A stretch of 64,000 bases of DNA from Eledone cirrhosa (taxonomy: Eukaryota > Mollusca > Cephalopoda > Octopoda > Eledonidae): contig OZ024759.1 of the NCBI GenBank assembly GCA_964016885.1, positions 5,847,794 to 5,911,793 on the forward strand, in the 5' to 3' direction. Within the stretch, counting starts at the first letter, position 1. Every line of letters begins with the position of its first letter. Below, piece by piece: positions 25,328 through 38,569 of the stretch. Both the position numbers and the translations under genes were made by a program. The notes beneath the pieces are model-generated. The model made no database searches. It was not told the origin of the DNA and saw only the letters and a list, made by a program, of their open reading frames with translations.

Positions 25328-27213
25328 TTCATGGTACTAGCTGTCAGAAGTAACTCCACTGTTGGTGAGAATTCATTTAAGTTCATGGTATTAGTTTGTC
25401 AGAAGTAACTCCACTGTTGGTGAGAATTCATTTAAGTCATGGTATTAGTTGTCAGAAGTAACTCCAATGTTGGTGAGAATTCATTTAAGTCATGGTACTA
25501 GCCGTCAGAAGTAACTCCAATGTTGGTGAGAATTCATTTAAGTTCATGGTATTAGCTGTCAGAAGGAACTCCACTGTTGGTGAGAATTCATTTAAGTTCA
25601 TGGTATTAGCTGTCAGAAGTAACTCCACTGTTGGTGAGAATTCATTTAAGTTCATGGTACTAGCTGTCAGAAGTAACTCCAATGTTGGTGAGAATTCATT
25701 TAAGTTCATGGTATTAGCTGTCAGAAGTAACTCCACTGTTGGTGAGAATTCATTTAAGTCATGGTATTAGCTGTCAGAAGTAACTCCAATGTTGGTGAGA
25801 ATTCATTTAAGTTCATGGTATTAGCTGTCAGAAGGAACTCCACTGTTGGTGAGAATTCATTTAAGTTCATGGTATTAGCTGTCAGAAGTAACTCCAATGT
25901 TGGTGAGAATTCATTTAAGTCATGGTACTAGCTGTCAGAAGTAACTCCACTGTTGGTGAGAATTCATTTAAGTTCATGGTATTAGCTGTCAGAAGGAACT
26001 CCACTGTTGGTGAGAATTCATTTAAGTTCATGGTATTAGCTGTCAGAAGTAACTCCACTGTTGGTGAGAATTAATTTAAGTTCATGGTACTATCTGTCAG
26101 AAGTAACTCCAATGTTGGTGAGAATTCATTTAAGTTCATGGTATTAGCTGTCAGAAGTAACTCCACTGTTGGTGAGAATTCATTTAAGTTCATGGTATTA
26201 GCTGTCAGAAGTAACTCCACTGTTGGTGAGAATTCATTTAAGTTCATGGTACTAGCTGTCAGAAGTAACCCCAATGTTGGTGAGAATTCATTTAAGTTCA
26301 TGGTATTAGCTGTCAGAAGTCACTCCAATGTTGGTGAGAATTCATTTAAGTTCATGGTATTAGCTGTCAGAAGTAACTCCACTGTTGGTGAGAATGCATT
26401 TAAGTTCATGGTATTAGCTGTCAGAAGTAACTCCACTGTTGGTGAGAATTCATTTAAGTTCATGGTATTAGCTGTCAGAAGTAACTCCACTGTTGGTGAG
26501 AATTCATTTAAGTTCATGGTATTAGCTGTCAGAAGTAACTCCATTGTTGGTGAGAATTCATTTAAGTCATGGTACTAGCTGTCAGAAGTAACTCCACTGT
26601 TGGTGAGAATTCATTTAAGTTCATGGTACTAGCTGTCAGAAGTAACTCCACTGTTGGTGAGAATTCATTTAAGTTCATGGTACTAGCTGTCAGAAGTAAC
26701 TCCACTGTTGGTGAGAATTCATTTAAGTTCATGGTACTGGCTGTCAGAAATAACTCCACTGTTGGTGAGAATTCATTTAAGTTCATGGTACTAGCTGTCA
26801 GAAGTAACTCCAATGTTGGTGAGAATTCATTTAAGTTCATGGTATTAGCTGTCAGAAGTAACTCCACTGTTGGTGAGAATTCATTTAAGTTCATGGTACT
26901 AGCTGTCAGAAGTAACTCCACTGTTGGTGAGAATTCATTTAAGTTCATGGTATTAGCTGTCAGAAGTCACTCCACTGTTGGTGAGAATTCATTTAAGTTC
27001 ATGGTACTAGCTGTCAGAAGTAACCCCAATGTTGGTGAGAATTCATTTAAGTTCATGGTATTAGCTGTCAGAAGTCACTCCAATGTTGGTGAGAATTCAT
27101 TTAAGTTCATGGTATTAGCTGTCAGAAGTCACTCCACTGTTGGTGAGAATTCATTTAAGTTCATGGTATTAGCTGTCAGAAGTAACTCCACTGTTGGTGA
27201 GAATTCATTTAAG
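25328..27213 (+). repeat. Higher-order repeat B, 1,886-bp unit, copy 1 (35-mer)
   Basis: Markers at 25408 (end of a 55-bp unit frame), 25492, 26084 and 26569 recur 1,886 bp later at 27294, 27378, 27970 and 28455. The unit is 35 monomers with five 53-bp and one 55-bp. It carries one GAATTAATTT/TATCTGTC marker (26070), one GAATGCATT monomer (near 26395), the AGCCGTCAG marker (25500) and the full CAC/CCC core. A private change is CTGGCTGTCAGAAATAAC near 26738-26753. Confidence 0.88.
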
Positions 27214-29099
27214 TTCATGGTACTAGCTGTCAGAAGTAACTCCACTGTTGGTGAGAATTCATTTAAGTTCATGGTATTAGTTTGTCAGAAGTAACTCCAC
27301 TGTTGGTGAGAATTCATTTAAGTCATGGTATTAGTTGTCAGAAGTAACTCCAATGTTGGTGAGAATTCATTTAAGTCATGGTACTAGCCGTCAGAAGTAA
27401 CTCCAATGTTGGTGAGAATTCATTTAAGTTCATGGTATTAGCTGTCAGAAGGAACTCCACTGTTGGTGAGAATTCATTTAAGTTCATGGTATTAGCTGTC
27501 AGAAGTAACTCCACTGTTGGTGAGAATTCATTTAAGTTCATGGTACTAGCTGTCAGAAGTAACTCCAATGTTGGTGAGAATTCATTTAAGTTCATGGTAT
27601 TAGCTGTCAGAAGTAACTCCACTGTTGGTGAGAATTCATTTAAGTCATGGTATTAGCTGTCAGAAGTAACTCCAATGTTGGTGAGAATTCATTTAAGTTC
27701 ATGGTATTAGTTGTCAGAAGGAACTCCACTGTTGGTGAGAATTCATATATGTTCATGGTATTAGCTGTCAGAAGTAACTCCAATGTTGGTGAGAATTCAT
27801 TTAAGTCATGGTACTAGCTGTCAGAAGTAACTCCACTGTTGGTGAGAATTCATTTAAGTTCATGGTATTAGCTGTCAGAAGGAACTCCACTGTTGGTGAG
27901 AATTCATTTAAGTTCATGGTATTAGCTGTCAGAAGTAACTCCACTGTTGGTGAGAATTAATTTAAGTTCATGGTACTATCTGTCAGAAGTAACTCCAATG
28001 TTGGTGAGAATTCATTTAAGTTCATGGTATTAGCTGTCAGAAGTAACTCCACTGTTGGTGAGAATTCATTTAAGTTCATGGTATTAGCTGTCAGAAGTAA
28101 CTCCACTGTTGGTGAGAATTCATTTAAGTTCATGGTACTAGCTGTCAGAAGTAACCCCAATGTTGGTGAGAATTCATTTAAGTTCATGGTATTAGCTGTC
28201 AGAAGTCACTCCAATGTTGGTGAGAATTCATTTAAGTTCATGGTATTAGCTGTCAGAAGTAACTCCACTGTTGGTGAGAATGCATTTAAGTTCATGGTAT
28301 TAGCTGTCAGAAGTAACTCCACTGTTGGTGAGAATTCATTTAAGTTCATGGTATTAGCTGTCAGAAGTAACTCCACTGTTGGTGAGAATTCATTTAAGTT
28401 CATGGTATTAGCTGTCAGAAGTAACTCCATTGTTGGTGAGAATTCATTTAAGTCATGGTACTAGCTGTCAGAAGTAACTCCACTGTTGGTGAGAATTCAT
28501 TTAAGTTCATGGTACTAGCTGTCAGAAGTAACTCCACTGTTGGTGAGAATTCATTTAAGTTCATGGTACTAGCTGTCATAAGTAACTCCACTGTTGGTGA
28601 GAATTCATTTAAGTTCATGGTACTAGCTGTCAGAAGTAACTCCACTGTTGGTGAGAATTCATTTAAGTTCATGGTACTAGCTGTCAGAAGTAACTCCAAT
28701 GTTGGTGAGAATTCATTTAAGTTCATGGTATTAGCTGTCAGAAGTAACTCCACTGTTGGTGAGAATTCATTTAAGTTCATGGTACTAGCTGTCAGAAGTA
28801 ACTCCACTGTTGGTGAGAATTCATTTAAGTTCATGGTATTAGCTGTCAGAAGTCACTCCACTGTTGGTGAGAATTCATTTAAGTTCATGGTACTAGCTGT
28901 CAGAAGTAACCCCAATGTTGGTGAGAATTCATTTAAGTTCATGGTATTAGCTGTCAGAAGTCACTCCAATGTTGGTGAGAATTCATTTAAGTTCATGGTA
29001 TTAGCTGTCAGAAGTCACTCCACTGTTGGTGAGAATTCATTTAAGTTCATGGTATTAGCTGTCAGAAGTAACTCCACTGTTGGTGAGAATTCATTTAAG
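27214..29099 (+). repeat. Higher-order repeat B, 1,886-bp unit, copy 2
   Basis: Tandem partner of the preceding block, in register for 1,886 bp and diverging near 29100, where this copy passes into GTTGTC-type monomers while the first passes into a 55-bp monomer. Private differences include TTAGTTGTCAGAAGG with CATATATG near 27710-27750 and CTGTCATAAG near 28573. The match ends on a monomer boundary. Confidence 0.88.
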
Positions 29100-29908
29100 T
29101 TCATGGTACTAGTTGTCAGTAGTAACTCCACTGTTGGTGAGAATTCATTTAAGTTCATGGTATTAGTTGTCAGAAGTAACTCCACTGTTGGTGAGAATTC
29201 ATTTAAGTCATGGTATTAGTTGTCAGAAGTAACTCCAATGTTGGTGAGAATTCATTTAAGTTCATGGTACTAGCTGTCAGAAGTAACTCCACTGTTGGTG
29301 AGAATTCATTTAAGTTCATGGTATTAGCTGTCAGAAGTAACTCCACTGTTGGTGAGAATTCATTTAACTCATGGTATTAGCTGTCAATAGTAACTCCATT
29401 GTTGGTGAGAATTCATTTAAGTCATGGTACTAGCTGTCAGAAGTAACTCCACTGTTGGTGAGAATTCATTTAAGTTCATGGTATTAGCTGTCAGAAGGAA
29501 CTCCACTGTTGGTGAGAATTCATTTAAGTTCATGGTACTAGCTGTCAGAAGTAACTCCACTGTTGGTGAGAATTCATTTAAGTTCATGGTATTAGTTTGT
29601 TAGAAGTAACTCCACTGTTGGTGAGAATTCATTTAAGTCATGGTATTAGTTGTCAGAAGTAACTCCAATGTTGGTGAGAATTCATTTAAGTCATGGTACT
29701 AGCCGTCAGAAGTAACTCCAATGTTGGTGAGAATTCATTTAAGTTCATGGTATTAGCTGTCAGAAGGAACTCCACTGTTGGTGAGAATTCATTTAAGTTC
29801 CTGGTATTAGCTGTCAGAAGTAACTCCACTGTTGGTGAGAATTCATTTAAGTTCATGGTACTAGCTGTCAGAAGTAACTCCACTGTTGGTGAGAATTCAT
29901 TTAAGTTC
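29100..29908 (+). repeat. Junction segment rich in GTTGTC monomers
   Basis: About 15 monomers between two HOR blocks. It holds GTTGTC-type monomers (site 11 C to T), a CAATAG/CCATTG monomer near 29384, a 55-bp monomer near 29595 (with a further C-to-T giving GTTTGTTAG) and the AGCCGTCAG marker near 29701. TTTAACTC in place of TTTAAGTC occurs near 29367. No clean local period was found. Confidence 0.7.
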
Positions 29909-31307
29909 ATGGTACTAGTTGTCAGAAGTAACTCCACTGTTGGTGAGAATTCATTTAAGTTCATGGTATTAGCTGTCAGAAGGAACCCCAATGTTGGTGA
30001 GAATTCATTTAAGTTCATGGTATTAGCTGTCAGAAGTAACTCCACTGTTGGTGAGAATTCATTTAAGTTCATGGTACTAGTTGTCAGAAGTAACTCCACT
30101 GTTGGTGAGAATTCATTTAAGTTCATGGTATTAGTTGTCAGAAGTAACTCCACTGTTGGTGAGAATTCATTTAAGTCATGGTATTAGTTGTCAGAAGTAA
30201 CTCCAATGTTGGTGAGAATTCATTTAAGTTCATGGTACTAGCTGTCAGAAGTAACTCCACTGTTGGTGAGAATTCATTTAAGTTCATGGCATTAGCTGTC
30301 AGAAGTAACTCCACTGTTGGTGAGAATTCATTTAAGTCATGGTATTAGCTGTCAAAAGTAACTCCATTGTTGGTGAGAATTCATTTAAGTCATGGTACTA
30401 GCTGTCAGAAGTAACTCCACTGTTGGTGAGAATTCATTTAAGTTCATGGTATTAGCTGTCAGAAGGAACTCCACTGTTGGTGAGAATTCATTTAAGTTCA
30501 TGGTACTAGCTGTCAGAAGTAACTCCACTGTTGGTGAGAATTCATTTAAGTTCATGTTATTAGTTTGTCAGAAGTAACTCCACTGTTGGTGAGAATTCAT
30601 TTAAGTCATGGTATTAGTTGTCAGAAGTAACTCCAATGTTGGTGAGAATTCATTTAAGTCATGGTACTAGCCGTCAGAAGTAACTCCAATGTTGGTGAGA
30701 ATTCATTTAAGTTCATGGTATTAGCTGTCAGAAGGAACTCCACTGTTGGTGAGAATTCATTTAAGTTCCTGGTATTAGCTGTCAGAAGTAACTCCACTGT
30801 TGGTGAGAATTCATTTAAGTTCATGGTACTAGCTGTCAGAAGTAACTCCAATGTTGGTGAGAATTCATTTAAGTTCATGGTATTAGCTGTCAGAAGTAAC
30901 TCCACTGTTGGTGAGAATTTATTTAAGTCATGGTATTAGCTGTCAGAAGTAACTCCAATGTTGGTGAGAATTCATTTAAGTTCATGGTATTAGCTGTCAG
31001 AAGTAACTCCACTGTTGGTGAGAATTCATTTAAGTTCATGGTATTAGCTGTCAGAAGTAACTCCACTGTTGGTGAGAATTCATTTAAGTTCATGGTACTA
31101 GCTGTCAGAAGTAACTCCACTGTTGGTGAGAATTCATTTAAGTTCATGGTATTAGCTGTCAGAAGTAACTCCAATGTTGGTGAGAATTCATTTAAGTTCA
31201 TGGTATTAGCTGTCAGAAGGAACTCCACTGTTGGTGAGAATTCATTTAAGTTCATGGTATTAGCTGTCAGAAGTAACTCCACTGTTGGTGAGAATTCATT
31301 TAAGTTC
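29909..31307 (+). repeat. Higher-order repeat, 1,399-bp spacing (26-mer)
   Basis: A GTTGTC monomer at 29909, an AGG+CCC+AAT monomer at 29963 and two terminal GTTGTC monomers recur at offset 1,399 (31308, 31362 and on), as do the markers at 30392/31791 and 30661/32060. Twenty-six monomers with net -5 give 1,399. The AGG+CCC combination (AGGAACCCC) was seen only in these two copies. Matching fades at about 30,800. Confidence 0.8.
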
Positions 31308-33082
31308 ATGGTACTAGTTGTCAGAAGTAACTCCACTGTTGGTGAGAATTCATTTAAGTTCATGGTATTAGCTGTCAGAAGGAACCCCAATGTTGGTGAG
31401 AATTCATTTAAGTTCATGGTATTAGCTGTCAGAAGTAACTCCACTGTTGGTGAGAATTCATTTAAGTTCATGGTACTAGTTGTCAGAAGTAACTCCACTG
31501 TTGGTGAGAATTCATTTAAGTTCATGGTATTAGTTGTCAGAAGTAACTCCACTGTTGGTGAGAATTCATTTAAGTCATGGTATTAGTTGTCAGAAGTAAC
31601 TCCAATGTTGGTGAGAATTCATTTAAGTTCATGGTACTAGCTGTCAGAAGTAACTCCACTGTTGGTGAGAATTCATTTAAGTTCATGGTATTAGCTGTCA
31701 GAAGTAACTCCACTGTTGGTGAGAATTCATTTAAGTCATGGTATTAGCTGTCAAAAGTAACTCCATTGTTGGTGAGAATTCATTTAAGTCATGGTACTAG
31801 CTGTCAGAAGTAACTCCACTGTTGGTGAGAATTCATTTAAGTTCATGGTATTAGCTGTCAGAAGGAACTCCACTGTTGGTGAGAATTCATTTAAGTTCAT
31901 GGTACTAGCTGTCAGAAGTAACTCCACTGTTGGTGAGAATTCATTTAAGTTCATGTTATTAGTTTGTCAGAAGTAACTCCACTGTTGGTGAGAATTCATT
32001 TAAGTCATGGTATTAGTTGTCAGAAGTAACTCCAATGTTGGTGAGAATTCATTTAAGTCATGGTACTAGCCGTCAGAAGTAACTCCAATGTTGGTGAGAA
32101 TTCATTTAAGTTCATGGTATTAGCTGTCAGAAGGAACTCCACTGTTGGTGAGAATTCATTTAAGTTCATGGTATTAGCTGTCAGAGGTAACTCCACTGTT
32201 GGTGAGAATTCATTTAAGTTCATGGTATTAGCTGTCAGAAGTAACTCCATTGTTGGTGAGAATTCATTTAAGTCATGGTACTAGCTGTCAGAAGTAACTC
32301 CACTGTTGGTGAGAATTCATTTAAGTTCATGGTACTAGCTGTCAGAAGTAACTCCACTGTTGGTGAGAATTCATTTAAGTTCATGGTACTAGCTGTCAGA
32401 AGTAACTCCACTGTTGGTGAGAATTCATTTAAGTTCATGGTACTAGCTGTCAGAAGTAACTCCACTGTTGGTGAGAATTCATTTAAGTTCATGGTATTAG
32501 CTGTCAGAAGGAACTCCACTGTTGGTGAGAATTCATTTAAGTTCATGGTATTAGCTGTCAGAAGTAACTCCACTGTTGGTGAGAATTCATTTAAGTTCAT
32601 GGTACTAGCTGTCAGAAGTAACTCCAATGTTGGTGAGAATTCATTTAAGTTCATGGTATTAGCTGTCAGAAGTAACTCCACTGTTGGTGAGAATTTATTT
32701 AAGTCATGGTATTAGCTGTCAGAAGTAACTCCAATGTTGGTGAGAATTCATTTAAGTTCATGGTATTAGCTGTCAGAAGTAACTCCACTGTTGGTGAGAC
32801 TTCATTTAAGTTCATGGTATTAGCTGTCAGAAGTAACTCCACTGTTGGTGAGACTTCATTTAAGTTCATGGTACTAGCAGTCAGAAGTAACTCCACTGTT
32901 GGTGAGAATTCATTTAAGTTCATGGTATTAGCTGTCAGAAGTAACTCCAATGTTGGTGAGAATTCATTTAATTCATGGTATTAGCTGTCAGAAGGAACTC
33001 CACTGTTGGTGAGAATTCATTTAAGTTCATGGTATTAGCTGTCAGAAGTAACTCCACTGTTGGTGAGAATTCATTTAAGTTC
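31308..33082 (+). repeat. Higher-order repeat, 1,775-bp spacing (33-mer)
   Basis: Markers at 31308, 31577, 31791, 32060 and 32275 recur 1,775 bp later (33083, 33352, 33566, 33835, 34050). Rare shared states are CAGAGGTAAC near 32183/33958 and ATGTTATTAGTTTG near 31954/33729. Two consecutive GAGACTTC monomers (EcoRI loss) near 32799 and 32853 are private. The match ends about 32,490, where this copy has an AGG monomer and the later copy enters the B core. Confidence 0.8.
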
Positions 33083-34049
33083 ATGGTACTAGTTGTCAGA
33101 AGTAACTCCACTGTTGGTAAGAATTCATTTAAGTTCATGGTATTAGCTGTCAGAAGGAACTCCACTGTTGGTGAGAATTCATTTAAGTTCATGGTATTAG
33201 CTGTCAGAAGTAACTCCACTGTTGGTGAGAATTCATTTAAGTTCATGGTACTAGTTGTCAGAAGTAACTCCACTGTTGGTGAGAATTCATTTAAGTTCAT
33301 GGTATTAGTTGTCAGAAGTAACTCCACTGTTGGTGAGAATTCATTTAAGTCATGGTATTAGTTGTCAGAAGTAACTCCAATGTTGGTGAGAATTCATTTA
33401 AGTTCATGGTACTAGCTGTCAGAAGTAACTCCACTGTTGGTGAGAATTCATTTAAGTTCATGGTATTAGCTGTCAGAAGTAACTCCACTGTTGGTGAGAA
33501 TTCATTTAAGTCATGGTATTAGCTGTCAAAAGTAACTCCATTGTTGGTGAGAATTCATTTAAGTCATGGTACTAGCTGTCAGAAGTAACTCCACTGTTGG
33601 TGAGAATTCATTTAAGTTAATGGTATTAGCTGTCAGAAGGAACTCCACTGTTGGTGAGAATTCATTTAAGTTAATGGTACTAGCTGTCAGAAGTAACTCC
33701 ACTGTTGGTGAGAATTCATTTAAGTTCATGTTATTAGTTTGTCAGAAGTAACTCCACTGTTGGTGAGAATTCATTTAAGTCATGGTATTAGTTGTCAGAA
33801 GTAACTCCAATGTTGGTGAGAATTCATTTAAGTCATGGTACTAGCCGTCAGAAGTAACTCCAATGTTGGTGAGAATTCATTTAAGTTCATGGTATTAGCT
33901 GTCAGAAGGAACTCCACTGTTGGTGAGAATTCATTTAAGTTCATGGTATTAGCTGTCAGAGGTAACTCCACTGTTGGTGAGAATTCATTTAAGTTCATGG
34001 TATTAGCTGTCAGAAGTAACTCCATTGTTGGTGAGAATTCATTTAAGTC
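33083..34049 (+). repeat. Second copy of the 1,775-bp HOR segment
   Basis: In register with 31308-32274. AAGTTAATGG, an otherwise rare change, occurs twice near 33616 and 33670, and GGTAAGAATTC near 33117 is private. The block ends at the 53-bp monomer before 34050, where a B core starts. Confidence 0.78.
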
Positions 34050-35879
34050 ATGGTACTAGCTGTCAGAAGTAACTCCACTGTTGGTGAGAATTCATTTAAG
34101 TTCATGGTACTAGCTGTCAGAAGTAACTCCACTGTTGGTGAGAATTCATTTAAGTTCATGGTACTAGCTGTCAGAAGTAACTCCACTGTTGGTGAGAATT
34201 CATTTAAGTTCATGGTACTAGCTGTCAGAAGTAACTCCACTGTTGGTGAGAATTCATTTAAGTTCATGGTACTAGCTGTCAGAAGTAACTCCAATGTTGG
34301 TGAGAATTCATTTAAGTTCATGGTATTAGCTGTCAGAAGTAACTCCACTGTTGGTGAGAATTCATTTAAGTTCATGGTACTAGCTGTCAGAAGTAACTCC
34401 ACTGTTGGTGAGAATTCATTTAAGTTCATGGTATTAGCTGTCAGAAGTCACTCCACTGTTGGTGAGAATTCATTTAAGTTCATGGTACTAGCTGTCAGAA
34501 GTAACCCCAATGTTGGTGAGAATTCATTTAAGTTCATGGTATTAGCTGTCAGAAGTCACTCCAATGTTGGTGAGAATTCATTTAAGTTCATGGTATTAGC
34601 TTTTAGAAGTAACTCCACTGTTGGTGAGAATTCATTTAAGTTCATGGTACTAGCTGTCAGAAGTAACTCCACTGTTGGTGAGAATTCATTTAAGTTCATG
34701 GTATTAGCTGTCAGAAGTAACTCTACTGTTGGTGAGAATTCATTTAAGTCATGGTATTAGCTGTCAATAGTAACTCCATTGTTGGTGAGAATTCATTTAA
34801 GTCATGGTACTAGCTGTCAGAAGTAACTCCACTGTTGGTGAGAATTCATTTAAGTTCATGGTACTAGCTGTCAGAAGTAACTCCACTGTTGGTGAGAATT
34901 CATTTAAGTTCATGGTACTAGCTGTCAGAAGTAACTCCAATGTTGGTGAGAATTCATTTAAGTTCATGGTATTAGCTGTCAGAAGTAACTCCACTGTTGG
35001 TGAGAATTCATTTAAGTTCATGGTACTAGCTGTCAGAAGTAACTCCACTGTTGGTGAGAATTCATTTAAGTTCATGGTATTAGCTGTCAGAAGTCACTCC
35101 ACTGTTGGTGAGAATTCATTTAAGTTCATCGTACTAGCTGTCAGAAGTAACCCCAATGTTGGTGAGAATTCATTTAAGTTCATGGTATTAGCTGTCAGAA
35201 GTCACTCCAATGTTGGTGAGAATTCATTTAAGTTCATGGTATTAGCTGTCAGAAGTAACTCCACTGTTGGTGAGAATTCATTTAAGTTCATGGTACTAGC
35301 TGTCAGAAGTAACTCCACTGTTGGTGAGAATTCATTTACGTTCATGGTATTAGCTGTCAGAAGTAACTCCACTGTTGGTGAGAATTCATTTAAGTCATGG
35401 TATTAGCTGTCAATAGTAACTCCATTGTTGGTGAGAATTCATTTAAGTCATGGTACTAGCTGTCAGAAGTAACTCCACTGTTGGTGAGAATTCATTTAAG
35501 TTCATGGTATTAGCTGTCAGAAGGAACTCCACTGTTGGTGAGAATTCATTTAAGTTCATGGTACTAGCTGTCAGAAGTAACTCCACTGTTGGTGAGAATT
35601 CATTTAAGTTCATGTTATTAGTTTGTCAGAAGTAACTCCACTGTTGGTGAGAATTCATTTAAGTCATGGTATTAGTTGTCAGAAGTAACTCCAATGTTGG
35701 TGAGAATTCATTTAAGTCATGGTACTAGCCGTCAGAAGTAACTCCACTGTTGGTGAGAATCCATTTAAGTTCATGGTATTAGCTGTCAGAAGTAACTCCA
35801 CTGTTGGTGAGAATTCATTTAAGTTCATGGTATTAGCTGTCAGAAGTAACTCCATTGTTGGTGAGAATTCATTTAAGTC
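34050..35879 (+). repeat. Higher-order repeat B, 1,830-bp spacing (34-mer)
   Basis: The B core (four CTA/ACT monomers, AAT, ACT, ACT, CAC+ACT, CCC+AAT, CAC+AAT) begins at 34050 and restarts at 35880. A second shortened core begins at 34804, so part of the unit is itself duplicated at a 754-bp spacing. The junction after the CAC+AAT monomer has AGCTTTTAGAAG near 34599. AATCCATTT near 35759 is a private EcoRI loss. Confidence 0.8.
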
Positions 35880-38569
35880 ATGGTACTAGCTGTCAGAAGT
35901 AACTCCACTGTTGGTGAGAATTCATTTAAGTTCATGGTACTAGCTGTCAGAAGTAACTCCACTGTTGGTGAGAATTCATTTAAGTTCATGGTACTAGCTG
36001 TCAGAAGTAACTCCACTGTTGGTGAGAATTCATTTAAGTTCATGGTACTAGCTGTCAGAAGTAACTCCACTGTTGGTGAGAATTCATTTAAGTTCATGGT
36101 ACTAGCTGTCAGAAGTAACTCCAATGTTGGTGAGAATTCATTTAAGTTCATGGTATTAGCTGTCAGAAGTAACTCCACTGTTGGTGAGAATTCATTTAAG
36201 TTCATGGTACTAGCTGTCAGAAGTAACTCCACTGTTGGTGAGAATTCATTTAAGTTCATGGTATTAGCTGTCAGAAGTCACTCCACTGTTGGTGAGAATG
36301 CATTTAAGTTCATGGTACTAGCTGTCAGAAGTAACCCCAATGTTGGTGAGAATTCATTTAAGTTCATGGTATTAGCTGTCAGAAGTCACTCCAATGTTGG
36401 TGAGAATTCATTTAAGTTCATGGTATTAGCTGTCAGAAGTCACTCCACTGTTGGTGAGAATTCATTTAAGTTCATGGTACTAGCTCTCAGAAGTAACCCC
36501 AATGTTGGTGAGAATTCATTTAAGTTCATGGTATTAGCTGTCAGAAGTAACTCCACTGTTGGTGAGAATTCATTTAACTCATGGTATTAGCTGTCAATAG
36601 TAACTCCATTGTTGGTGAGAATTCATTTAAGTCATGGTACTAGCTGTCAGAAGTAACTCCACTGTTGGTGAGAATTCATTTAAGTTCATGGTACTAGCTG
36701 TCAGAAGTAACTCCACTGTTGGTGAGAATTCATTTAAGTTCATGGTATTAGTTTGTCAGAAGTAACTCCACTGTTGGTGAGAATTCATTTAAGTCATGGT
36801 ATTAGTTGTCAGAAGTAACTCCAATGTTGGTGAGAATTCATTTAAGTCATGGTACTAGCCGTCAGAAGTAACTCCAATGTTGGTGAGAATTCATTTAAGT
36901 TCATGGTATTAGCTGTCAGAAGGAACTCCACTGTTGGTGAGAATTCATTTAAGTTCATGGTATTAGCTGTCAGAAGTAACTCCACTGTTGGTGAGAATTC
37001 ATTTAAGTTCATGGTACTAGCTGTCAGAAGTAACTCCAATGTTGGTGAGAATTCATTTAAGTTCATGGTATTAGCTGTCAGAAGTAACTCCACTGTTGGT
37101 GAGAATTTATTTAAGTCATGGTATTAGCTGTCAGAAGTAACTCCAAAGTTGGTGAGAATTCATTTAAGTTCATGGTATTAGCTGTCAGAAGTAACTCCAC
37201 TGTTGGTGAGAATTCATTTAAGTTCATGGTATTAGCTGTCAGAAGTAACTCCACTGTTGGTGAGAATTCATTTAAGTTCATGGTACTAGCTGTCAGAAGT
37301 AACTCCACTGTTGGTGAGAATTCATTTAAGTTCATGGTATTAGCTGTCAGAAGGAACTCCACTGTTGGTGAGAATTCATTTAAGTTCATGGTATTAGCTG
37401 TCAGAAGTAACTCCACTGTTGGTGAGAATTCATTTAAGTTCATGGTACTAGTTGTCAGAAGTAACTCCACTGTTGGTGAGAATTCATTTAAGTTCATGGT
37501 ATTAGTTGTCAGAAGTAACTCCACTGTTGGTGAGAATTCATTTAAGTCATGGTATTAGTTGTCAAAAGTAACTCCAATGTTGGTGAGAATTCATTTAAGT
37601 TCATGGTACTAGCTGTCAGAAGTAACTCCACTGTTGGTGAGAATTCATTTAAGTTCATGGTATTAGCTGTCAGAAGTAACTCCACTGTTGGTGAGAATTC
37701 ATTTAAGTCATGGTATTAGCTGTCAATAGTAACTCCATTGTTGGTGAGAATTCATTTAAGTCATGGTACTAGCTGTCAGAAGTAACTCCACTGTTGGTGA
37801 GAATTCATTTAAGTTCATAGTATTAGCTGTCAGAAGGAACTCCACTGTTGGTGAGAATTCATTTAAGTTCATGGTACTAGCTGTCAGAAGTAACTCCAAT
37901 GTTGGTGAGAATTCATTTAAGTTCATGTTATTAGTTTGTCAGAAGTAACTCCACTGTTGGTGAGAATTCATTTAAGTCATGGTATTAGTTGTCAGAAGTA
38001 ACTCCAATGTTGGTGAGAATTCATTTAAGTCATGGTACTAGCCGTCAGAAGTAACTCCAATGTTGGTGAGAATTCATTTAAGTTCATGGTATTAGCTGTC
38101 AGAAGGAACTCCACTGTTGGTGAGAATTCATTTAAGTTCATGGTATTAGCTGTCAGAAGGAACTCCACTGTTGGTGAGAATTCATTTAAGTTCATGGTAT
38201 TAGCTGTCAGAAGGAACTCCACTGTTGGTGAGAATTCATTTAAGTTCATGGTACTAGCTGTCAGAAGTAACTCCAATGTTGGTGAGAATTCATTTAAGTT
38301 CATGTTATTAGTTTGTCAGAAGTAACTCCACTGTTGGTGAGAATTCATTTAAGTCATGGTATTAGTTGTCAGAAGTAACTCCAATGTTGGTGAGAATTCA
38401 TTTAAGTCATGGTACTAGCCGTCAGACGTAACTCCAATGTTGGTGAGAATTCATTTAAGTTCATGGTATTAGCTGTCAGAAGTAACTCCACTGTTGGTGA
38501 GAATTCATTTAAGTTCATGGTATTAGCTGTCAGAAGTAACTCCATTGTTGGTGAGAATTCATTTAAGTC
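35880..38569 (+). repeat. Higher-order repeat B, 2,690-bp spacing (50-mer)
   Basis: The core at 35880 recurs at 38570 and the two share the unusual AGCTCTCAGAAGTAACCCC monomer (near 36483 and 39173), so they are sister copies. Fifty monomers with net -10 give 2,690. The second half (36,600-38,560) is C-like, with 55-bp monomers near 36751, 37934 and 38311 and AGCCGTCAG markers. Three AGG monomers in a row lie at 38086-38240. Confidence 0.8.
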
